Shown in pieces: positions 46,429-54,608 of a stretch of 64,000 bases of DNA. Where the stretch lies: contig JAFKGQ010000012.1 of the NCBI GenBank assembly GCA_017307755.1, forward strand, positions 496,001 through 560,000, in the 5' to 3' direction. The position numbers and the translations under genes were made by a program. This stretch comes from Chitinophagaceae bacterium. GTDB lineage: Bacteria > Bacteroidota > Bacteroidia > Chitinophagales > Chitinophagaceae. The notes beneath the pieces are model-generated. The model had not been told where the DNA came from and did no database searches. It was given only the letters and a program-made list of their open reading frames with translations. Position 1 is the first letter of the stretch; each line of letters opens with the position of its first letter.

Positions 46429-49131
46429 TTATCGTTTTTTTGTAAGATCGACCATTTTATCTTTTGCCAGCACGATCTCCGTCCCTGCCAGGAGGAAGGC
46501 GCCCAACCCGTGTGTGTCATTCGTTTCCCGCGGGCGGGTGTAATAGAAGCGGATGTCTTCCGAGATATTGGTGCCTATACAGACGTCCTGCAGCTCGCCT
46601 TCGGCCGTCACTTTCCCTGTGAGGCCTTCCCAGCCATTCTGAGCGATGGTGATATAGCTTTTGTCTATCCATCCTTTGTTGACGGCATGCGCCACGGCAT
46701 AGGTGAACATGGCCGTGACGGAGGATTCCAGATAGGAGTCGGGTCTGTCCAATACCTGGTGCCAGAGGCCACTGCTGTCCTGGTAGCGGGAGAAACCTTT
46801 TATCTGGCGGAGCAGGAGCCGGGTAAGTGCAGCCCGTTTGGGATGATCGGCGGGCAGGTAATCCAATAACATACTTTGGGCCAGGGCGAGCCAGCCATTG
46901 CAACGTCCCCAGCGGCCTACGCCATTCATGTTCTCATCGCTGTAATAGCAATGAAAGTAAAGACCAGTGGTGCTGTCGTATAAATAACGGTTAAAGTTTT
47001 CCACCTGTCGGATGGCGAAGTCAAAGTATTTCCTGTCGCCTGTGAGCTTGCCCATCCGGGCCAGGAAAGGGACGCTCATATACAGGTCATCCGCCCAGAG
47101 TGTCATATTATGCGGGTGGTTGCGGGACAGTGTGCCATCGGAGAGTTTGAGCTGTTTGTTCAGGATGTAGTCGCCTACTCTCTCCAGGTAGTCCATATAA
47201 TCCTTTCGTTTGTCAAAACCATATACATCCAGCAACCCTGCGGACATGGCGCCGCAATCATCCAGAGAGCCTATACGGAACACAGGCCGGTATTCCGGGC
47301 TCTTTGCGCCAGCGTCGAATTGTTTTTTAAAGAAGTCGAGGTTGCTGAAAATAAGATCGAAATTCTTCCGGGAGTAATCGGAATATTTTGAGTCTTTTAG
47401 CACGGCAGCAGTCTGTACCATGCCTACCGTCAGCACGCCGTTGACATAGGCCCATTTGTTATACCTGCTTTCCGCCCTGACATCCGGAGAGGATGCGACC
47501 CCTTTCAGGGACTCGAATTTTTCTCCCGTTTTACTGTTGACGAAGCGGAAGCTGGTGGTTTGAATAATATGATCGGCTACCTTACGCACGAGCGCTTCGG
47601 CGTCTGTGGCTACAGACGTCTGCCGGGCTTTTAGTTGGGCGATGTATAGCGACGCAGGCTGCAACCCATCCTTATTCTGTCCTTCCCATTCTCCGTCAGG
47701 CCTGTCTTTCAGCCGTCCCTGAACCTTGCCGCCTTTCAATCCTATGCAATAGTTCCTGCCGGAAACCCAGGGGTTTTGTACCGCCGCCTGTTTGGCAGTA
47801 CAGTTCCACAATATCTGCGATACGCCGGACCAGCCGTGGCCGCTGCCCCAATTGCCCCTGTCCTGTATGTTGATCTCTCCATCCGTGGTGATATTGTCGT
47901 AAAGGGTGCCCATCGCCCATCGATGATGCGGCCCGATGTCTGCATGGGTCCTCTCCGCGCTGCAGTGATAGAATACATTGGGGCCGCAGACCCGGGCGCC
48001 CGTCACATAGTCGTGACGTCCTTCCGTGGCATGACAGTCCGCAAATAAGTTCATCTGTCCTGTGTTGTTAAAGGAGTAGCGCCTGCCGCCGGTGATCTGT
48101 GATTTGGCGTCGAGACAGTTACAGCGAAGCACGGATATATTGCGCGAAAGGCTTTCCAGGTTTACACAGGAATAGCCAAAATATCTTGCCGTTACATCCC
48201 TTACCCAGCCGTTCTCCACCTTATTGAAGGATACCGCGTCCCATCCATGGTCTTCGTCGGTATCACCGGCGTATTCGGATTCACAATATAGATGCTCGAT
48301 ACCCACCTGTGTGATACGACCCTTGAAATGGTATTTGAAGATCTCCCCGCCACCGTAATGTTTGTCCATGGCCATTACAATGGGGTTGTCGATAGAGATG
48401 GTATTACCCTTAACGGCAGTGATCACCCGTTCAAAACGGAAATCGAACTCACCGGCCTGCCATTGTTTGGTGCCCTGACGTTCTTCGATGACGTCCATCT
48501 TTAAGTCGTGTACCCATGCGTCGGTGCCGGGACGGAAGACGATGATGCTGTCACCTGCCTTGTAGCTCGTCGCGTCGCGTACCTGGAAGGATTTGGCACC
48601 GGCCGGTACATAATCGTCGAGGACAGGTACACGGCTGTGTGCTTCTTCTTCGATGCCGCCGCTGCCGGAGACGTCGATGAGGGCCCTTTGGCCCTTTCCG
48701 GCGGCTATTAACTTTGTTTCATTCCCTTCGCCGCGCAGTACGATGCCGCCGGCATGGATGTGAAGCGTACCCGGTATCTTATATACGCCTTTTTTTATGA
48801 GAATGGCACCCCGGAACCCATTGGCGTCAGGATCTTTTGCGGAAACCTCGTCAATAACGGATTGAATGGCCTGCTGTGCGTCACTCCCATCGGAAGGGGA
48901 TATTGTTTTTGCCACCGTCAACTCAGGCACAGGCTTGTCGCCCTGTTCATACCCCACCAGGCTAAAATCGGGGATGGTATTGCCTTTGTCATCGGGGACA
49001 TATTGCAGCCTGCCATCTGTGGTCAGATGAAGGAGCTTTGATTCCCAGTTGGATGTCCCGGGCTGAAAGGACATGAGTATGGCTGTTGCCAGCAGCGGAA
49101 GATATTTATTTGGCCGGTTGAATGTATACAT
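46429..49131 (-). CDS. Fusion: parallel beta-helix (pectate-lyase-like) plus GH105 unsaturated uronyl hydrolase
   Basis: The protein has 900 residues from the ATG at 49131 (MYTFNRPNKYLPLLATAILM, export signal); the ATG at 49170 is an alternative. The first about 500 residues are a right-handed beta-helix with a pectate-lyase-superfamily start (DGSDAQQAIQSVIDEVSA, GAILIKKGVYKIPGTLHI) and unusual conserved-looking stretches (DEDHGWDAVSFN, ADIGPHHRWAMGT). I do not recognise the exact lyase family, and some beta-helices of this type are not enzymes. Residues of about 510-895 are GH105 (SRYNKWAYVNGVL, WADDLYMSVPFLARMG with D681-D682, GRWGRCNGWLALAQ), which hydrolyses 4,5-unsaturated uronides. It is transcribed opposite to the SusCD operon. 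Confidence 0.83.
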   Translation of the reverse strand: MYTFNRPNKYLPLLATAILMSFQPGTSNWESKLLHLTTDGRLQYVPDDKGNTIPDFSLVGYEQGDKPVPELTVAKTISPSDGSDAQQAIQSVIDEVSAKDPDANGFRGAILIKKGVYKIPGTLHIHAGGIVLRGEGNETKLIAAGKGQRALIDVSGSGGIEEEAHSRVPVLDDYVPAGAKSFQVRDATSYKAGDSIIVFRPGTDAWVHDLKMDVIEERQGTKQWQAGEFDFRFERVITAVKGNTISIDNPIVMAMDKHYGGGEIFKYHFKGRITQVGIEHLYCESEYAGDTDEDHGWDAVSFNKVENGWVRDVTARYFGYSCVNLESLSRNISVLRCNCLDAKSQITGGRRYSFNNTGQMNLFADCHATEGRHDYVTGARVCGPNVFYHCSAERTHADIGPHHRWAMGTLYDNITTDGEINIQDRGNWGSGHGWSGVSQILWNCTAKQAAVQNPWVSGRNYCIGLKGGKVQGRLKDRPDGEWEGQNKDGLQPASLYIAQLKARQTSVATDAEALVRKVADHIIQTTSFRFVNSKTGEKFESLKGVASSPDVRAESRYNKWAYVNGVLTVGMVQTAAVLKDSKYSDYSRKNFDLIFSNLDFFKKQFDAGAKSPEYRPVFRIGSLDDCGAMSAGLLDVYGFDKRKDYMDYLERVGDYILNKQLKLSDGTLSRNHPHNMTLWADDLYMSVPFLARMGKLTGDRKYFDFAIRQVENFNRYLYDSTTGLYFHCYYSDENMNGVGRWGRCNGWLALAQSMLLDYLPADHPKRAALTRLLLRQIKGFSRYQDSSGLWHQVLDRPDSYLESSVTAMFTYAVAHAVNKGWIDKSYITIAQNGWEGLTGKVTAEGELQDVCIGTNISEDIRFYYTRPRETNDTHGLGAFLLAGTEIVLAKDKMVDLTKKR

Positions 49132-49266
49132 GGTATAATATTCCGATAAATTTGAAATATCAGGAAGCATATGCCAGGATAGTTGAATATTTTGCTAATT
49201 ATATAAAGTAAACGCCTCGAAAATAGTGTTCTATTGCACTGGTGTTTGTCACCTATCTATAGCCAT
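49132..49266. promoter_or_regulatory. AT-rich divergent promoter region between the GH105 and GH97-GH28 fusion genes
   Basis: This 135-base spacer separates two fusion enzymes transcribed away from each other and is conspicuously AT-rich between 49140 and 49212 (for example TATTTTGCTAATTATATAAA at 49187-49206). It must contain both promoters. TATTTTG is near, but not equal to, the Bacteroidota -7 consensus. No dyad stood out. Confidence 0.4.
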
Positions 49267-52200
49267 ATGCAGAAGATCATTTTCCTGGCCTTGTCCCTAT
49301 TGGCCTTTCGCCTGCTGCCCCTGGCAGCTACTGTACCTTCTTACGTCGTAAAAAGCCCGAATGGGTCGCTGTCCTTTGAGCTTATTCCCGGAGATAAGGA
49401 TTTGACATTTAGCGTCCATGCCGGAAAATTGACCATTGTAGGTCTTTCCCCGTTGCGTTTTTCCCTGGACGGCGTCTCTCTGACGGAGGGGGCCGCTATC
49501 CGGGATAACCGGCAGTATAAGCTAAGCGAGAAATACCCCTGGCTGGGCGTGCATTCGGTGGCTGTGAATGAATATAATGGGTTGGAGCTGCAGGTGGTGC
49601 ATGGCGCCGTAGCCTATACGCTGGATATACGGGTATTTAATGACGGGGCGGCGTTTCGCATTGTTGTGCCTGGCGCGGAGTCCGACGCACGGGTGCCCGA
49701 TGAGGCCACGGTATTTAACTTTCCCGGCGCTTCGTCCCTATGGTACCACGATATGGTAGGGCATTATGAGGGCGTGCATGTAAAAAAAGAATTATCACAG
49801 GTGCAGGCGGGAGAATGGGTAGCCCCTCCCGCCACCCTTAAGTTACCGCAAGGAATATATGTTGCTGTTACAGAAGCAGCCCTGCAGCGCTATAGTGGGA
49901 TGGCCTTGCAGGCAGATGGGAAAAGTGGGTTGGTGTTGAGAATGGCACAGCATCAACCTGCCTCCCATCCATATGTGTTGCGTTACAGCGCCGAGGATGT
50001 CGCCCGGCTGTCCCAGCCTGCCGTTGTAAAAGGGGTTATTGCCACGCCCTGGCGGGTGGTAATGGTAGGAAAGGACCTGAATGCGATGGTGAATAACGAT
50101 ATCCTTCATAACCTTTGTCCCGCACCTGACCCTTCCTTGTTCCCTCAGGGGAACCAGACCCCCTGGATACGCCCCGGCCGCGCTGTCTGGAAATATCTCG
50201 ATGGAGGAGGGGACGGGACCGTCGAGGTTATGAAGAAATTCACCGATCAGGCGGCTGAGCTGGGTTTTGAGTACAATATCCTCGAAGGGTTCTGGAGGAA
50301 ATGGACAGACGAGCAGATAAAGGACCTGGTGGATTATTCCACAAAAAAGCACGTCGGTATCTGGCTTTGGGTGCATTCAAAAGAGCTGCATGACCCGGCT
50401 GTCCGCGCATCCCTTTTTAAACATTGTCACGACCTGGGTATTGCGGGGTTGAAGATTGATTTTTTTGACCATGAGGCGAAGGAAGTTATCGATCTTTATG
50501 ATGATATCTTAAAGGAATCCGCGGAGCAGCAGTTGCTGGTGGATTTTCATGGAAGCAATAAACCCACGGGGCTTTCCCGTACCTGGCCTAATGAGATGAC
50601 CAGGGAGGCTGTGAAGGGTATGGAAGCCAGCAAGCTGATGGACAGGGCCACGCTTCAGACGACGATACCTTTTACACGGATGCTGGCAGGGCCTGCCGAA
50701 TACACCGTTGTGATGTTTGGCGAACGACGCCGTAACACCAGTTGGACACACCAGGCCGCCAGCGCCGTGATCATGGGCGGCGAACCTATGCTGACCTATG
50801 CTGCCAATCCCGCCAATCTTTTATCCAGTCCTGCCGTAAATATTATTAAGGATATTCCTGCGCAGTGGGACGAAACCATTGTCCTTCCTCCTTCGGAGAT
50901 AGGAGAGATAGCGGCTTTTGCCCGCAGGAAGGGCTCCCAATGGTTTGTAGCCGTCATGAATGGGGGTACGCCCCGGAAAATAAAAATACCGCTGAAATTC
51001 CTTGGCGCGCCTGTCACCGCATCTATTGTAAAGGATACGCCCGGTAATCCTGCTGCGATGCAGGTGGAACAGGCTTCTTTAAAACCCTCGGATGAGGTCA
51101 GTCTCGATCTGGAAGCCGGGGGCGGTTATTTGATGGAATTAAAAGCAGCAGCCCCTATTGTCTACAATGTGCTTGATTATGGCGCTAAAGGAGATGGAAG
51201 AACGCCGGACGGGGATGCGATCAACAAGACTATTGAAGCGGCGGCCAAGGCCGGTGGCGGCACCATCTTTTTCCCCGCCGGCAGCTATCTCACGTATACC
51301 ATCCGACTGGCCAGCAATATATCGCTGTATATCGACCAGGGCGCTACGATCATTGCCGCGGCGCCTGTGAATAAGACGGGCTATGACAAGCCGGAACCCA
51401 ACCCTTTTGATAAGTACCAGGATTACGGTCACAGTCATTGGAGGAACAGCCTGATCTATGGTGAAGGGCTGCATGATATTTCTATTCTGGGGCAAGGACT
51501 CATCTGGGGTAAGGACCTGACGAGGAGCTCAAATGTCCCTGAAGGCGGAGGTAATAAGGCCATCAGTCTGAAGCTTTGTCATAATGTCACCATCCGGGAT
51601 ATATCGGTGCTGCATGGAGGGCACTTTGCTATCCTTGCCACGGGGGTGGACAACCTCACCATCGACAATATGAAGGTGGATACGGACAGGGATGGGTTTG
51701 ATATCGATTGTTGTAAGAATGTGCGGGTTTCCAACTGCACGGTCAATTCCCCATACGACGACGGCATCTGTTTAAAGAGCTCGTTTGGTCTGGGTTATGC
51801 CAGAGCGACGGAGAATGTCACCATCACCAACTGTCAGGTCAGCGGGTATGATGAAGGCACGTTGCTGGATGGGACCTTTAAACGGGAGCATAAAAAATAC
51901 TCCGACAGCACCACGACAGGACGCATCAAGATGGGTACGGAATCCAATGGCGGATTTAAGAATGTCACTATTTCCAACTGTGTGTTTGATTATTCACGGG
52001 GACTTGCACTGGAAACTGTGGACGGCGGATTGCTGGAAGACGTCACCATCACCAATATCACCATGCGGGACATCGTTAACGCGCCCATTTTTATACGTCT
52101 GGGCGCCAGGATGCGGGGACCCGACACCATCCCCATCGGGGTTTGCCGCAGGATCACCCTCAGCAATATCGTCGTCTACAATGCGGATTACCGGCATGGG

Positions 52201-52560
52201 GCCATCATCAGCGGGCTGCCAGGCCATCCCATCGAAGACCTGGAGATGAGTAATATCCGTATTTATTACAAAGGGGGTGGTACGGCAGATATGGCTACCC
52301 GTGAGGTGCCTGAATTTGAGAAAGACTATCCGGAGCCATACCGTTGGGGGAAGATGCCGGCTTATGGATTTTTTATACGCCATGTAAAGGACGTACGGAT
52401 GCATGATGTGGCCATCATTTTTATGAGCCCTGAACAACGACCGGCATTTATCCTGGATGATGTAGAAGGGGCTGACCTGAGGCAGGTGCGTGCGCAGAAG
52501 ACGGCGGGGATCTATATGATAGACAAACATCTCGACAGGGCGGAGAAGACTTTGCTATAA
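49267..52560 (+). CDS. Fusion: GH97 alpha-galactosidase-like plus GH28 polygalacturonase-like domain
   Basis: The protein has 1097 residues from the ATG at 49267 (MQKIIFLALSLLAFRLLPLA, signal); an upstream TTG is rejected. GH97 covers about 30-628: VVKSPNGSLSFEL at the start, EYNILEGFWRKW, and LKIDFFDHEAKE, whose Asp398 matches the nucleophile of the retaining (alpha-galactosidase) branch of GH97. GH28 starts at about 630 (YNVLDYGAKGDGRTPDGDAI) and keeps DRDGFDIDCCKNV, YDDGICLKSS and GRIKMG, though the histidine motif after the DD pair is not obvious. Predicted work is removal of alpha-galactose plus hydrolysis of a galacturonide or related alpha-uronide. The two halves may act on neighbouring bonds. 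Confidence 0.9.
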   Translation: MQKIIFLALSLLAFRLLPLAATVPSYVVKSPNGSLSFELIPGDKDLTFSVHAGKLTIVGLSPLRFSLDGVSLTEGAAIRDNRQYKLSEKYPWLGVHSVAVNEYNGLELQVVHGAVAYTLDIRVFNDGAAFRIVVPGAESDARVPDEATVFNFPGASSLWYHDMVGHYEGVHVKKELSQVQAGEWVAPPATLKLPQGIYVAVTEAALQRYSGMALQADGKSGLVLRMAQHQPASHPYVLRYSAEDVARLSQPAVVKGVIATPWRVVMVGKDLNAMVNNDILHNLCPAPDPSLFPQGNQTPWIRPGRAVWKYLDGGGDGTVEVMKKFTDQAAELGFEYNILEGFWRKWTDEQIKDLVDYSTKKHVGIWLWVHSKELHDPAVRASLFKHCHDLGIAGLKIDFFDHEAKEVIDLYDDILKESAEQQLLVDFHGSNKPTGLSRTWPNEMTREAVKGMEASKLMDRATLQTTIPFTRMLAGPAEYTVVMFGERRRNTSWTHQAASAVIMGGEPMLTYAANPANLLSSPAVNIIKDIPAQWDETIVLPPSEIGEIAAFARRKGSQWFVAVMNGGTPRKIKIPLKFLGAPVTASIVKDTPGNPAAMQVEQASLKPSDEVSLDLEAGGGYLMELKAAAPIVYNVLDYGAKGDGRTPDGDAINKTIEAAAKAGGGTIFFPAGSYLTYTIRLASNISLYIDQGATIIAAAPVNKTGYDKPEPNPFDKYQDYGHSHWRNSLIYGEGLHDISILGQGLIWGKDLTRSSNVPEGGGNKAISLKLCHNVTIRDISVLHGGHFAILATGVDNLTIDNMKVDTDRDGFDIDCCKNVRVSNCTVNSPYDDGICLKSSFGLGYARATENVTITNCQVSGYDEGTLLDGTFKREHKKYSDSTTTGRIKMGTESNGGFKNVTISNCVFDYSRGLALETVDGGLLEDVTITNITMRDIVNAPIFIRLGARMRGPDTIPIGVCRRITLSNIVVYNADYRHGAIISGLPGHPIEDLEMSNIRIYYKGGGTADMATREVPEFEKDYPEPYRWGKMPAYGFFIRHVKDVRMHDVAIIFMSPEQRPAFILDDVEGADLRQVRAQKTAGIYMIDKHLDRAEKTLL

Positions 52561-52596
52561 TTTTATGTAATTTCATTTTGTTGGCGGAATGAGGGT

Positions 52597-53298
52597 TCAA
52601 CGGAAGTGAAACCCTACATGGAATATCAAACTCTGGTTATAAATCTTCCATTGCTGCTGCAGACGTGTATCTTCCATCACCGGCACGAAACCTCTTTTAA
52701 AAAAAGTTCCGATGGTAATACCATTCTTACATTCATATTCCACTCCCGCGACAAAGCCCGCATCATATTTTTGCCGATACCCTCCCGGTGATACTGCGTT
52801 GCCAAAGATACTTTTATCGACATAAATATCCCCATTGGGTCCCATACGTTCGATACTGGACCTGATCAGCGCACTGGCAAAAAGCCCTGCATGGATACGT
52901 AGCTTTTTATAATATAAGGTTGGACTGAGGGGTTGTACCGTCAGGTACAGGCTTTTGAATTTACTGTCAAACTGCTTTCCTGATAAACTGTCTTTTATTC
53001 GCAACACTGCACCACTTTGGGCTATCGATATCTCTGAACTGAGCCCGAAATGTTCTGTTAACCTGGTATATATTGCTATTGACGCAAAGAAGCCCTGTAG
53101 AGGAACCGTTTTCCCCGCAGGCGATAGAAAATGGATGTCATCACCCTTTAGCCAATTGGTTGTATAGCCTGCCTTCAATCCAAAGGTAGTGTTGATCCTG
53201 GCGGCTATCAGGTTTGCGATAGAAGAGCTGTCCTGTTGGCCAAAGGTAATTTCACAAAGACACACCAGTAGAAAGACCGGCAATATTTTATGCAGCAT
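52597..53298 (-). CDS. Small outer-membrane beta-barrel protein at the end of the efflux operon
   Basis: The 233-residue protein has a signal peptide (MLHKILPVFLLVCLCEITFG) followed by strands typical of the Bacteroidota outer-membrane beta-barrel family (FGLKAGYTTNWLKGDD, FFASIAIYTRLTEHFGLSSE, FVAGVEYECKNGITIGTFFK) and a terminal aromatic strand (IFHVGFHFR). It starts 16 bases after the TolC-family gene and is likely the last gene of that operon. Its role in efflux is unknown; it could stabilise the outer membrane or be a sensor barrel. It converges on the GH97-GH28 gene with a 36-base gap. Confidence 0.82.
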   Translation of the reverse strand: MLHKILPVFLLVCLCEITFGQQDSSSIANLIAARINTTFGLKAGYTTNWLKGDDIHFLSPAGKTVPLQGFFASIAIYTRLTEHFGLSSEISIAQSGAVLRIKDSLSGKQFDSKFKSLYLTVQPLSPTLYYKKLRIHAGLFASALIRSSIERMGPNGDIYVDKSIFGNAVSPGGYRQKYDAGFVAGVEYECKNGITIGTFFKRGFVPVMEDTRLQQQWKIYNQSLIFHVGFHFR

Positions 53299-53314
53299 AG
53301 TATGATAAATTAAA

Positions 53315-54598
53315 TTATAAATAAATATCCCAGATCCCGGCGGCCCTCTCCAGTTCCACCAATGTCACCCCCAGGTTATTAAGCGACTCATGATAACCTT
53401 GTATCAACGTATTGTAGGTCCTCCGGGCGTTGAGCACGTCTAATAAATTGGTTTCCCCGGCAACATAGCTATATATTTTCCCATCCAGTGTTTTCTGCGC
53501 ATCCTCCAAAAGACCTGATCTGTAATGTTGTACCTGTTGTTTTGCCGAGACATAATTATAGTAGGCTGCAGTTACTTCGGCCTTCACCTGTACCTCAGCC
53601 TGTCGATATCTCAGGTCGGCCTGTTGTATGGAATACTGCGCGGTTAAAAGTTCCGCCCTATACTTGCTGGAAAATTTTAATGGTATAGTTATGCCGGCGC
53701 TTACAACAGAGGTAGATGGGGTAGGAGATACCTGGTTCAGGACAGCCGCATTATTTGCCAGTCCCATATTCAACCCAAGGTCAATCATTCTGTCTGCCTT
53801 AGCCAGCCGGAGCATATTACCTGCAACATCCTTGTTTTTGAGGGCAGCCATTATATCCGACCTGTTCTGGGCGGCTACATTGAGCAAATCATGAAGACTG
53901 AAGTCCTTTTCCGGCATGACGATGTTATTTTTGGGGGAATACAACGTGTCTGAATGTTTTCCCATGAACGTTTGCAGGGTTACCAGCGCGGCTTTCCAGT
54001 TTGCCTCCGCCTTGTATACATCATTCAGAAAAGCGGCGGCTTCCAGCTTACTTTGACGTGCGTCGATCTCCTTTATTTCCCCTAATTTATATCTGATGCT
54101 ATCAGCCCTGGCCAATTGCAGCATGCTTTCATATGACCCTTTTGTCACTTTTAAAATATCCTGCTGTAAAAGCACCTGTAAATAGACGATGGTCCCGTCA
54201 GCTCTCAGGTTCCGGAAGAAATCGTCAACAAGAAAGCCTGTTAGTTTTAGTTGACTGGAGGCTAATTCGCCTCTCGCTTTTCTTTTACCCCCCAGCTCTA
54301 AGAGCCAGTTGACGGAGGAATTAAAACCGTAACCCATTTTCATTCTTTTTTGTCCATTGTCTACCCAGTTAAATGTAAGGGACGGGTCCGGGAAAACTTT
54401 AGCGGCTTCAATAGCGGCCTGCGCAAGCTGGATATTGAATTTTTCGGCTGCATAAGAAAGATTACTGCTGCGCACCATTGACAAGAACTGTGCGTGGGTA
54501 ACCTGTGTGACCCTGAAAGCTGTGTCTAAAGGGGTTTGTGCGGATAAACAAGTGACGATCAATTGAAAGATCATCGTAATTATATAGCGTCTGGTCAT
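53315..54598 (-). CDS. TolC-family outer-membrane efflux protein (CzcC/CusC-like)
   Basis: The protein has 427 residues from the ATG at 54598 (MTRRYIITMIFQLIVTCLSA, signal); the frame extends upstream into the RND gene and those starts are rejected. Two outer-membrane efflux repeats are visible: long alpha-helical runs with AAIEAAKVFPDPSLTFNWVD in the first half and TNLLDVLNARRTYNTLIQGY in the second, both typical of the family. It forms the outer-membrane channel of the tripartite pump encoded by the two upstream genes, from which it is 10 bases away. Confidence 0.92.
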   Translation of the reverse strand: MTRRYIITMIFQLIVTCLSAQTPLDTAFRVTQVTHAQFLSMVRSSNLSYAAEKFNIQLAQAAIEAAKVFPDPSLTFNWVDNGQKRMKMGYGFNSSVNWLLELGGKRKARGELASSQLKLTGFLVDDFFRNLRADGTIVYLQVLLQQDILKVTKGSYESMLQLARADSIRYKLGEIKEIDARQSKLEAAAFLNDVYKAEANWKAALVTLQTFMGKHSDTLYSPKNNIVMPEKDFSLHDLLNVAAQNRSDIMAALKNKDVAGNMLRLAKADRMIDLGLNMGLANNAAVLNQVSPTPSTSVVSAGITIPLKFSSKYRAELLTAQYSIQQADLRYRQAEVQVKAEVTAAYYNYVSAKQQVQHYRSGLLEDAQKTLDGKIYSYVAGETNLLDVLNARRTYNTLIQGYHESLNNLGVTLVELERAAGIWDIYL

Positions 54599-54608
54599 GC
54601 CTGTTTTT

